Source: JAUASW01 sp036880965
Lineage (GTDB): Bacteria > Pseudomonadota > Gammaproteobacteria > Burkholderiales > Burkholderiaceae_C
Length of the DNA: 64,000 bases
NCBI RefSeq assembly: GCF_036880965.1
Contig: NZ_JBAJMV010000005.1
Span: 434,001 to 498,000 of the forward strand
Direction of reading: 5' to 3'
Shown here piece after piece: positions 32,403 through 39,907 of this stretch. A program made the translations under genes and the position numbers. Below the pieces are notes generated by a model that was not told the DNA's origin, did no database searches, and saw nothing but the letters and a program-made list of their open reading frames with translations. Each line of letters opens with the position of its first letter. Positions within the stretch are counted from its first letter, which is position 1.

Positions 32403-34202
32403 ATGGTTCCAGCCAGAACGGCACAGCAGGACCTCTACGCCGCCCTCCATGGCGCGTTCCGCTGGGCTGTGCCGGAACGCTTCAGCATCGCCGAGGCCTG
32501 CTGCACCCGCTGGGCGCATGAAACACCTGACGCGCCGGCCGTGCTGTTCGAGAGCGACGGCGGCTGCAGCGCCCACTACAGCTACGGGCAGTTGCAGCGC
32601 GCGGCCAACCGGCTCTCCAATGCCTTGCAGCGCCAGGGCGTGCAGCGCGGCGACCGCGTGGCCATCGTGCTGCCGCAGCGCTTTGAAACCGCCGTGGCGC
32701 ATATTGCGATCAACCAGCTGGGCGCCGTGGCAATGCCCTTGTCCATGCTGTTCGGTCCTGAGGCGCTGGAGTACCGGCTGCAGGACAGCGCCGCCGTGGT
32801 GGCGCTGGTGGAATGCGCAGTCCTTGATGCCCTGCGCTCGGTGCGTGGCGTGTGCCCGGCCTTGCGGCATTTGATCGTCGTTGGCGATTGCATCAGCAGC
32901 CAGCCGGGCGAGATTGGCTGGATGGCGGCCTTGCAGGCTGAAGACGCGCGTTTCACGGCCGCTTCGCTGTCTGCCGACGACCCGGCCGTCCTGATCTACA
33001 CCAGCGGCACCACCGGCCCGGCCAAGGGCGCCCTGATCCCGCAGCGCGCCCTTATCGGCAACCTGAGCGGCTTCATTGCCAGCCAGAACTGGTTTGGTTT
33101 TGATCCATTTCCGAGCCTCGATCAGGGTGTCGAGCCCTCTTCCCTGGGGACGAGGGCGGGGGAGATGGGGGGCAACAGTTCAGGGCCTTGGCCCAGCAAG
33201 GGGTTCCAGAAATCGCATGCGATTTTCTGGAGCCCTGCAGACTGGGCCTGGACCGGCGGGCTGATGGACGCCTTGCTGCCCACGCTCTATTTCGGCCGGC
33301 CCATCGTGGCCTACCAGGGCCGCTTCTCTCCGGAGCGGGCCTTCGAACTGATGGCGCATTACGGCGTCACCCACAGCTTCCTGTTTCCCACGGCGCTCAA
33401 GGCGATGATGAAGGCCGTGCCGCATCCGCGGGAGCGCTATGCCCTGAAGCTTGAGGCGGTCATGAGCGCCGGCGAGGCAGTGGGCGACGCGGTCTTTGCC
33501 TGGTGCGAACAGGAGCTGGGCCTGACCGTCAACGAGATGTTCGGCCAGACCGAGATCAACTACGTGGTCGGCAACTGCAGCCGGCTCTGGCCCGCGCGCG
33601 CCGGCAGCATGGGCCGTGCCTATCCGGGCCATCGCGTCGCGGTGATTGATGACCAAGGCAAGACCTGCCCCCCGGGCGTGCCGGGCGATGTGGCGGTGCA
33701 CCGCCGCGATGTCCACGGCGACCCGGACCCGGTGTTCTTCCTCGGCTACTGGAACATGCCCGAAGCGACGGCTGCGAAGTTCAGCGGAAATCCCCTCGAC
33801 AGCTGGTGCCGCACCGGCGACATGGCCACGATGGATGAGGACGGCTACCTCTGGTACCAAGGCCGCAGCGACGACATGTTCAAGGCTGCGGGCTACCGCA
33901 TCGGGCCGAGCGAAATCGAGAACTGCCTGGTCAAGCATGCCGCTGTTGCCAATGCTGCCGTCGTGCCCAAGCCTGACGCGGAGCGCGGCGCGCTGGTCAA
34001 GGCCTATGTGGTGCTGGCGCCCGGACACACCGGCACGGCCAAGCTGGTGGCGGCCTTGCAGGCCCATGTGAAAGGGCGGCTGGCACCGTATGAATATCCG
34101 AAGGAAATCGAGTTCATCGCCAGCCTGCCGATGACCACGAGCGGCAAGGTGCAGCGCCGCGTCCTGCGGCTGCAGGAAGAAGCCCGCGCCCGCGTGGCCT
34201 GA
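32403..34202 (+). CDS. AMP-forming acyl-CoA synthetase with internal insertion
   Basis: A 599-residue acyl-adenylate-forming enzyme. The AMP-binding loop YTSGTTGPAKGAL, FGQTEINYV, YRTGD-like CRTGDMAT and C-terminal GRSDDMFKAAGYRIGPSEIE and a final TTSGKVQRR lysine motif are all intact. It activates a carboxylic acid, probably medium-chain or short-chain, to its CoA ester. About 36-43 residues between SQNWFGF and IFWSPADW are extra compared with relatives and are unlike the rest of the protein. The start at 32403 follows GAGTTTGGG; a longer frame to 32343 exists. Confidence 0.88.
   Translation: MVPARTAQQDLYAALHGAFRWAVPERFSIAEACCTRWAHETPDAPAVLFESDGGCSAHYSYGQLQRAANRLSNALQRQGVQRGDRVAIVLPQRFETAVAHIAINQLGAVAMPLSMLFGPEALEYRLQDSAAVVALVECAVLDALRSVRGVCPALRHLIVVGDCISSQPGEIGWMAALQAEDARFTAASLSADDPAVLIYTSGTTGPAKGALIPQRALIGNLSGFIASQNWFGFDPFPSLDQGVEPSSLGTRAGEMGGNSSGPWPSKGFQKSHAIFWSPADWAWTGGLMDALLPTLYFGRPIVAYQGRFSPERAFELMAHYGVTHSFLFPTALKAMMKAVPHPRERYALKLEAVMSAGEAVGDAVFAWCEQELGLTVNEMFGQTEINYVVGNCSRLWPARAGSMGRAYPGHRVAVIDDQGKTCPPGVPGDVAVHRRDVHGDPDPVFFLGYWNMPEATAAKFSGNPLDSWCRTGDMATMDEDGYLWYQGRSDDMFKAAGYRIGPSEIENCLVKHAAVANAAVVPKPDAERGALVKAYVVLAPGHTGTAKLVAALQAHVKGRLAPYEYPKEIEFIASLPMTTSGKVQRRVLRLQEEARARVA
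33096..33230 (+). repeat. Repeat-like in-frame insertion in the acyl-CoA synthetase gene
   Basis: Residues GFDPFPSLDQGVEPSSLG and following have no place in the family alignment as I know it. The DNA has a G-rich segment (CCCTCTTCCCTGGGGACGAG then GGCGGGGGAGATGGGGGG) like extragenic repeats, and a final dyad with arms CCAGAAATCGCA and TGCGATTTTCTGG. It keeps the frame and has no stop. Confidence 0.6.
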
Positions 34203-36065
34203 TCAGCCTTCAGTCGCGGCCAGCCGGCGCGGCAGGTCCAAGGAGAAGCGGCTGCCACGGCCGGGTTCGCTGTCCACCGCAATGCTGCCGCCCAGGCGCT
34301 TGCAGACGATGTCTTCGACGATGGGCAGCCCGAGGCCGCTGCCGCCCTGGCCGATGCGCGTGCTGTAGAAGGGCTTGAAAAGCTCGGGCAGGGCCTCAGG
34401 CGGGATGCCGCGGCCGTTGTCGGCCACGCTGAGGCAGACCCGGCTTCCATCGGCGCTGGGCGTTGCCGCGATGCGGATCTCCCCCTCGCTGCGGCCTTCG
34501 AGGCCGTGGATCAGCGCGTTGTTGATCAGGTTGATCAGCACCTGGCCGAGCGGTCCGGGCAGGCTGTCCATCTCGAGATGCGCTGGCAGCTCCAGCTTCA
34601 CCTCGTGGCCGGAGCGCCGCAGCACAGGCCCCATCGAGGCCAGCACTTCGCGCACGAGTTCGTCGAGCTCGAAGTGCCGCCGCTGGCCACTCGCCTGGTC
34701 GGCTGAGAGCTGCTTGAAATCGCGCATCAGCGCATCGGCACTTGCCAGGTTCTGCTGCATCTGCACCGCACCCTGGCGCAGGTCGGTGAGCAGCCCTGTC
34801 AGGCTGGACTTGCGCACCTGCCCCTGTTCCATCTGGGTCTCGAAGTCGCGGATCCAGTGCAAAAAGGTGTCAGCCAGCAAACGGCTGTTGCCGACCGGCG
34901 ATGCCAGCTCGTGAGACATCTTGGCCACCAGCACCGACAGCGTTGCGCGTGACTGCGCCTCCTGCAACTCGCGCTCTGTCTGTTCCAGCCGCTCATTGGC
35001 CTCGGCCAGTTCCGAGCTGCGCCGAACGACCCGTTCTGACAGCCTCTTGTTGAGGGCGAGCACCTCGCGCTCGGCTTCGACCTGGGCGGTCACGTCCACC
35101 AGCAAGGCGAAGATGCCGCGTACCTCGGCTCCTTCCACGTCGGGAATCAGGCTCACGTCGAGCCAGGAGACGGCGCCGGTGGCCGGGTCGCGGTTGCTGC
35201 GGCGGTAGTGGCCTGCCTGGCCGCGCAGGGCCAGCTCCCAGTGTGGCTGGATCTGCTCAAGCGCCTCGGCGGGCACGAAGTCTTCGACATGCAAGCCCAG
35301 CACCTGCGCCGGCTCTCGGCCAAACAGGCTGGCATAGCGCAGATTGCAGCGGCGTACGCGCGATTGGCTGTCGAACGAGGCCACGCTTGCTGGCACGGCA
35401 TCGACCAGCTTGCTCAACTCGCGCTCCTGATCCTGCAGCTCGGCATGCCGCAGTGCCAGTTCCCTGGAGAGCTGTACGCCCTGGTTGCGGCTGCCGAGCA
35501 GGGTTCGATTGACGACGTAAACCATGCCACCGGTGATCAGCAGCACCGACGCCAGCTGCATGCTGACCAAGAGGGGCGAGGCCCGATCGGTGGGCACATG
35601 CCAGCCGCTGAGAGTGCCCAGCCCCAACATGGCGACGCTGGCGAGGCTGGCCAGCAGCACCGCGACCAACCAGCGTGAGCCCAGTACCCAGCCCGCCAGT
35701 CCGATCAGGAAGGGATAGACGATCAGGCTGCTGCTGTAGATGCCGGCGTACTGCCACATGTTCAGGCTGGCCAGCAGCCACAGCCCGACCACCAGCAGCA
35801 CCGTGCTGGCCTTGGGGCCGCGCTGGCGCAGCTGCCACTGGCTGGCCCCGATCAGCAGCAGGATGCTGCCGATATGGACATAGCGTGGCCACTCGCGCAC
35901 GCCGCCCAGGAGGGCGCCCAGCAGCGTGAGGCCGGCCACGGCAAGCATGGCACCGTGGATCCAGGTGACAAAGCGGCGGAACGCCGGGCTGTTGTCAACA
36001 TAGCTTTGGCTGGACGCTTCGGTGCTGCTTGGCATGGGCCCAACTGTCGCATGGGATGGCCCCAT
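34203..36065 (-). CDS. PAS sensor histidine kinase, orphan
   Basis: A 620-residue membrane kinase. An N-terminal region with about six membrane helices is followed by a PAS domain (AVPASVASFDSQSRVRRCNL), a coiled coil (VLALNKRLSERVVRRSSELAEAN) and a kinase core: H-box MSHELASPVGN with the phospho-acceptor histidine, N-box LINLINNALIHG, DNGRGIP and GGSGLGL. It is a complete kinase, but no response regulator is adjacent. It meets the acyl-CoA synthetase stop with no gap. The start may instead be ATG 36035. Confidence 0.88.
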   Translation of the reverse strand: MGPSHATVGPMPSSTEASSQSYVDNSPAFRRFVTWIHGAMLAVAGLTLLGALLGGVREWPRYVHIGSILLLIGASQWQLRQRGPKASTVLLVVGLWLLASLNMWQYAGIYSSSLIVYPFLIGLAGWVLGSRWLVAVLLASLASVAMLGLGTLSGWHVPTDRASPLLVSMQLASVLLITGGMVYVVNRTLLGSRNQGVQLSRELALRHAELQDQERELSKLVDAVPASVASFDSQSRVRRCNLRYASLFGREPAQVLGLHVEDFVPAEALEQIQPHWELALRGQAGHYRRSNRDPATGAVSWLDVSLIPDVEGAEVRGIFALLVDVTAQVEAEREVLALNKRLSERVVRRSSELAEANERLEQTERELQEAQSRATLSVLVAKMSHELASPVGNSRLLADTFLHWIRDFETQMEQGQVRKSSLTGLLTDLRQGAVQMQQNLASADALMRDFKQLSADQASGQRRHFELDELVREVLASMGPVLRRSGHEVKLELPAHLEMDSLPGPLGQVLINLINNALIHGLEGRSEGEIRIAATPSADGSRVCLSVADNGRGIPPEALPELFKPFYSTRIGQGGSGLGLPIVEDIVCKRLGGSIAVDSEPGRGSRFSLDLPRRLAATEG

Positions 36066-36110
36066 GCGCCCCTACACTGAGGGTCGTTCCCGATACATCC
36101 GTCGCGTCCG

Positions 36111-36608
36111 ATGAGCAAGAAGTCCCAGCATGTCAGCGAAACCCCGGCCACCCAGTTCCTGCGCCACCACAAGGTCGAGTTCACGGAGCATGTCTACGAC
36201 TACGTCGAGCATGGCGGCACAGCGGAGAGCGCACGCCAGCTGGGCGTGGACGAGCATGCCGTGGTCAAGACCCTGGTGATGCAGGACGAGAAGGCCCAGC
36301 CCTTGATCGTTCTCATGCATGGCGACTGCCAGGTTAGCCTGAAGGAGCTGGCGCGGCAGATCCCCTGCAAGAAGGTCGAACCCTGCAAGCCCGATGTGGC
36401 GCAGCGGCACAGCGGCTACATGGTCGGTGGCACCTCGCCGTTCGGCATCCGCAAGGCCATGCCCATCTATGTGGAGGCTGGCATTCTCGAGCTGCCGAAG
36501 GTCTGCATCAATGGCGGCCGGCGCGGCTACCTGGTGGGCATCGCACCCAGGCTCCTGGTCGATTTGCTCGCCGCCCGGCCGGTGCAGTGCGCCCTTGCCG
36601 CAGAATAG
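36111..36608 (+). CDS. ybaK: YbaK/EbsC-type Cys-tRNA(Pro) deacylase
   Basis: A 165-residue protein of the YbaK trans-editing family, which removes mischarged cysteine from tRNA-Pro. ATQFLRHHKVEFTEHVYDYVEHGG, VVKTLVMQDE and the conserved GYMVGGTSPFGIRKAMP are intact, including the lysine in VVKTLV. Length is normal. It is six bases before plsY and shares a short divergent region with the kinase gene. Confidence 0.93.
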   Translation: MSKKSQHVSETPATQFLRHHKVEFTEHVYDYVEHGGTAESARQLGVDEHAVVKTLVMQDEKAQPLIVLMHGDCQVSLKELARQIPCKKVEPCKPDVAQRHSGYMVGGTSPFGIRKAMPIYVEAGILELPKVCINGGRRGYLVGIAPRLLVDLLAARPVQCALAAE

Positions 36609-36614
36609 CGCCCC

Positions 36615-37343
36615 ATGCAAGACAACCTCTACCCGCTGCTGGCCGCCCTGGCTGGCTATCTCATCGGCTCGCTTTCGTTCGCCGTCATCGTCAGCAAGTT
36701 CATGGGTCTGTCCGACCCGCGCAGCTATGGCTCGGGCAACCCCGGTGCCACCAATGTGCTGCGATCAGGCAACAAGCTCGCTGCCATCCTGACGCTGCTG
36801 TTTGATGCCTTGAAGGGCTACCTTCCGGTGCTGGCCGTGCTGATCTGGGGCGAGCGCTTCGGCCTCGGCGAGAGCAGCGCCGCCCTGGTGGGCCTGGCCG
36901 CTTTCCTGGGCCACCTGTGGCCGGTGTTCTTCCGCTTCAAGGGCGGCAAGGGCGTGGCCACAGCGGCCGGCGTGATCCTGGCGATCAACCCGCTGCTGGG
37001 TGCAGCCACGCTGCTGACCTGGGTGATCATTGCCTATTTCTCGCGCTACTCGTCGCTTGCGGCCATCGTCGCCGCAATATTTGCGCCGTTCTACCAAATG
37101 CTGATCTGGGGTGCCTCGCCGACCGTGATGGCCCTGCTTGTTCTGAGCCTGCTTCTGATCTGGCGCCACGAGGCCAACATCAAGAAGCTGCTGAACGGTA
37201 CCGAGAGCAAGCTGGGCCAGAAGGCCACCGCCGCCGCGCCTGCGGGCGCGAGCAAGAAACATCCGCATGGCCAGGGCTATGAGGCCCGCGGCCATTCGCA
37301 CCACCATGCAAAGAATCAGTCCAAGAAGGGCAAGAAAAAATGA
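36615..37343 (+). CDS. plsY: Acyl-phosphate glycerol-3-phosphate acyltransferase PlsY
   Basis: A 242-residue membrane enzyme transferring acyl from acyl-phosphate to glycerol-3-phosphate in phospholipid synthesis. The three conserved blocks are visible: IGSLSFAVIVSK, GSGNPGATNVLRSGNK and FRFKGGKGVATAAGV. The catalytic core ends near residue 195; a further tail of about 45 residues rich in lysine, histidine and alanine (GHSHHHAKNQSKKGKKK at the end) is longer than in most relatives. The stop overlaps the next start as ATGA. Confidence 0.93.
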   Translation: MQDNLYPLLAALAGYLIGSLSFAVIVSKFMGLSDPRSYGSGNPGATNVLRSGNKLAAILTLLFDALKGYLPVLAVLIWGERFGLGESSAALVGLAAFLGHLWPVFFRFKGGKGVATAAGVILAINPLLGAATLLTWVIIAYFSRYSSLAAIVAAIFAPFYQMLIWGASPTVMALLVLSLLLIWRHEANIKKLLNGTESKLGQKATAAAPAGASKKHPHGQGYEARGHSHHHAKNQSKKGKKK

Positions 37344-37690
37344 GCTCCATCCAACGTTTTGACGTCGGCGCACGCCTGTCGGAGATGGCCGTGCACAACG
37401 GCGTGGCCTACCTGGCCGGCCAGGTGCCGGAAGACGCTACGCAGGACATCACCAGCCAGACGGCCCAGGTGCTGGCCGCCATCGACAAGCTGCTGGCACG
37501 CGCCGGCAGCGACAAGAGCAAGATCCTGATGGCCCAGATCTTCATCACCGACCTGGCCGACTTCCCCGGCATGAACAAGGCCTGGGACGCCTGGGTCGCC
37601 GCCGGCAATGCGCCGCCGCGAGCCACCGTGGTGGCCCAGCTGGCGCGGCCGGAATGGAAGGTCGAGATTGTGGTGAAGGCCGCGGTCTAA
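37340..37690 (+). CDS. RidA/YjgF-family protein
   Basis: A 116-residue RidA-family protein, a trimeric deaminase of reactive enamines and imines from PLP enzymes. GVAYLAGQVPEDATQDITSQ, ITDLADFPGMN and a final PPRATVVAQLARPEWKVEI match; the usual catalytic arginine is present in PPRATVV. It overlaps plsY by 4 bp and is convergent with the M56 gene, overlapping it by 4 bp. Confidence 0.9.
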   Translation: MSSIQRFDVGARLSEMAVHNGVAYLAGQVPEDATQDITSQTAQVLAAIDKLLARAGSDKSKILMAQIFITDLADFPGMNKAWDAWVAAGNAPPRATVVAQLARPEWKVEIVVKAAV

Positions 37691-38982
37691 GTCTTCGGCT
37701 TGCCCAGCAGGGTAGGGGTGATCGAGATCGAGATCATCTCGCCGCCCTCGCCCGTGCCATATCCGACCTTGTTGCCCCGCTCGATCAAGGCCTTCATGCC
37801 GTCCTTGGTGATGACGCGCGGCTTGGCGACGCTCACCAAGGGGTCGCCCTTCTTCAGGTCCAGCGAGATGTCCACCTTGCCGTCGCCGATGTCCTTGGCG
37901 ACGACCTCGATCGACACCTGATCGGGCGAGGGCTTGCCCGGCGCGCCATGGAACATCACCGTGGCCGGTGTGCTGCCGTTCACTCTGACCGTGGGCTGGC
38001 TGCGCAGCGTGCGGCTTGAGCCGTTCGCGGTGTCTCTGATCTCGATCTCCATGCGCAGCTCGATCTCGCCGGATGCTGGAGCAGAAGAATCTGCATGCAG
38101 CGCATGAACCGTGCCTGTGCCGGCCACGGCCAACAATCCCAGCAGGGCCAGTCCGAGCTTGCGACGCGCGGCCGGGCCGCTGTGTTGCTTGAGCATTTCG
38201 ATCCTCTCGATCAGTGGGTGGGTGGATTGCCAACTGGCCCATGGCAGGCCGGTGGCGAATTGGGAACCTTGTGCGAGCAGCAAGGCGCGGCCGTAGGCGG
38301 CCTGGCTGCCAGGATGGCGGGCCAACACGGCGGCATCGCAGGCCAGCTCCTGGTCGGCACGCATGCGCCGTAGCGCCAGCCAGGCCAGCGGGTTGAACCA
38401 GTGCAGCATGCACAGCAGGGCGGCCATCGCATTCCAGTGGTTGTCGCGCCGCTGGCGGTGCACTTCCTCATGAGCGAGCACCAGGGACTGCTGCTGTGTG
38501 TCGAAGCGCTGGCCGAAGTCGGCCGGCAAGGCCAGGCGAGGCCGCAGCAAACCGACCAGGGCCGGGCCGCTGCCGGCCGGCGAATGCCATTGCCTGCCAT
38601 CGCCGCTCGGGGTCAGGTCTTGCATGAAGCGGCGTTGCAACCAGACCAGTCGACCAGCAAAGAGCAGGGCGCCGAAGGCCCAGGCAAATGCCAGTGCTGC
38701 TGGCCACCACAAGTTGGGGTCTGCCGGCAGCGCCGTGCCCGGCATGCCGATCAGCGGCTCGATGCGGGCAACGACGGTGGCGCGCAGCGCCTGCGCCGGA
38801 GCGCTGGCCGGCAGCCAGCTTGCCAGCATCAGAAGCGGCAGCAGGAGCCAGCTGGCATAGGCAACCGGGGCGCCAAAGCGGCGGAGCAGCGGCCGGCGCA
38901 GGCACAGCAGCAGCGGCAGCGCCAGGCTCAGTACCAGCGTCTGTCGACCCAGTGCCAGGAGGAGGGGCGTGGGCTCGATCAT
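37687..38982 (-). CDS. M56-family (BlaR1-like) membrane metallopeptidase
   Basis: A 431-residue protein with several N-terminal membrane helices (MIEPTPLLLALGRQTLVLS and LLLPLLMLASWL) and a zinc motif AHEEVHRQRRDN (HEEVH). A C-terminal helix and a beta-rich domain rich in E and I follow. It lacks the penicillin-binding sensor domain of true BlaR1. With the adjacent BlaI-type repressor it forms a two-gene module in which the peptidase is thought to cleave the repressor after a signal. The start overlaps the blaI stop (ATGA); a longer frame to 39303 is spurious. Confidence 0.87.
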   Translation of the reverse strand: MIEPTPLLLALGRQTLVLSLALPLLLCLRRPLLRRFGAPVAYASWLLLPLLMLASWLPASAPAQALRATVVARIEPLIGMPGTALPADPNLWWPAALAFAWAFGALLFAGRLVWLQRRFMQDLTPSGDGRQWHSPAGSGPALVGLLRPRLALPADFGQRFDTQQQSLVLAHEEVHRQRRDNHWNAMAALLCMLHWFNPLAWLALRRMRADQELACDAAVLARHPGSQAAYGRALLLAQGSQFATGLPWASWQSTHPLIERIEMLKQHSGPAARRKLGLALLGLLAVAGTGTVHALHADSSAPASGEIELRMEIEIRDTANGSSRTLRSQPTVRVNGSTPATVMFHGAPGKPSPDQVSIEVVAKDIGDGKVDISLDLKKGDPLVSVAKPRVITKDGMKALIERGNKVGYGTGEGGEMISISITPTLLGKPKT

Positions 38983-39350
38983 TGCTCGTTGTCCTTCAGG
39001 AGCTTCTTCAAGGCGGCAAGTTCTTCGGCTGTCAGCTTGCGCTGGCTGCTGAATTGCGCGACCAGGGGCGCCAGGCTGCCGCCGAACAAGCGGTCCAGCA
39101 GGCCGCTGGCCTGGTCGCCAATCCAGTCTTCGCGCTTCAGCACGGGCGTGTAGAGATAGCGGCGGCCGTCCTTCTCGGCGCTGAGCGCACCCTTGTTGAG
39201 AAGGCGGTTGAGCAGGGTCTTGATCGTGGCCAACTGCCACTCCTGCCGGCCCTCCAGCGCGGCGACGACGTCTTCGGTGCTCAGCGGGCCTGTGGCGGCC
39301 CACAGCACCTCCATGACCTGGGCTTCAGCCTCGGAAATCGGTGTTGGCAT
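38979..39350 (-). CDS. BlaI/MecI/CopY-family repressor
   Basis: This 123-residue winged-helix repressor has EAEAQVMEVLWAATGPLSTEDVVAAL then WQLATIKTLLNRLLNKGALS as DNA-binding helices, and a C-terminal dimer region ending LAALKKLLKDNEQ. It is upstream of and overlaps the M56 gene. The 50-bp dyad immediately before its start is its probable operator. Ligand and targets beyond itself are unknown; the TonB-like gene upstream may be one. Confidence 0.9.
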   Translation of the reverse strand: MPTPISEAEAQVMEVLWAATGPLSTEDVVAALEGRQEWQLATIKTLLNRLLNKGALSAEKDGRRYLYTPVLKREDWIGDQASGLLDRLFGGSLAPLVAQFSSQRKLTAEELAALKKLLKDNEQ

Positions 39351-39353
39351 CTT

Positions 39354-39403
39354 TTTCGATTACGAATGTAAACATAAGCGAATGTTTACGTGCGTAATCG
39401 AAA
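39354..39403. promoter_or_regulatory. Nested 50-bp dyad operator of the BlaI module
   Basis: Outer arms TTTCGATTACG (39354-39364) and CGTAATCGAAA (39393-39403) form an 11-bp perfect inverted repeat. Inside, GTAAACAT-N6-ATGTTTAC (39368-39389) is a second perfect one. Both share the same axis (39378.5). The element ends four bases before the blaI start codon, so binding would block expression. Confidence 0.8.
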
Positions 39404-39431
39404 CTGTCAAGAGGAGAGACGCGAAAAATGA

Positions 39432-39456
39432 AATTGGCCGCACGAGGCGGCCAATT
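39432..39456 (-). terminator. Terminator of the TonB-like gene
   Basis: AATTGGCCGC, a 5-base loop, GCGGCCAATT is a perfect 10-bp stem, followed on the minus strand by TCATTTTTCG. Confidence 0.85.
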
Positions 39457-39495
39457 GGTGGATCGAGGGGCGGGCGCCGGGCGTCTGCTCGTCAA

Positions 39496-39840
39496 TCAGT
39501 CTTCATTTCGGAACACCAGCTTGACTTCGGCGGTCTGCTTTTCACCAGTGCCTTCGTACTTCCATTCCTTCAGCGCGGCGATCACGGCCTTGTCGAAGAC
39601 GCGCTTGGGTTCGGCTTCGACCACCTTGACGTCGGTGACCGTGCCATCGGGCCCGATGGTCAGCTCGGCCTTGACGCTGCCGTTGGCGATGCCCTTGTTG
39701 GCGGCTTCACGCGGGAATTCCGGCGGCACCTTCTTGATGACCTTGGGCGCAGCCAGGGCCGAGGTGACCAACAGGGCGCCGATCAGCGCGAGGGCGCAGC
39801 GCTTGGCCAGGGTGGGGCGCTTGTTGACGACGGCTTGCAT
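39496..39840 (-). CDS. Small TonB C-terminal domain protein
   Basis: A 114-residue protein: signal-like N-terminus (ALALIGALLVTSALAAP), then a TonB_C fold (VPPEFPREAANKGIANGSV, IGPDGTVTDVKVVEAEP, ALKEWKYEG). It lacks the long proline-rich spacer and membrane anchor of TonB, so it may be a periplasmic TonB-fold protein. The start is supported by GGAG nine bases ahead. Its position next to the BlaI-M56 genes is common and suggests shared control. The function is unknown. Confidence 0.8.
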   Translation of the reverse strand: MQAVVNKRPTLAKRCALALIGALLVTSALAAPKVIKKVPPEFPREAANKGIANGSVKAELTIGPDGTVTDVKVVEAEPKRVFDKAVIAALKEWKYEGTGEKQTAEVKLVFRNED

Positions 39841-39907
39841 GAACGGTTCTCCTAGTCCTGAACGGTATGTGGAAACAATGGGCGCAATCATGAGGCCTTT
39901 ATCGGCC

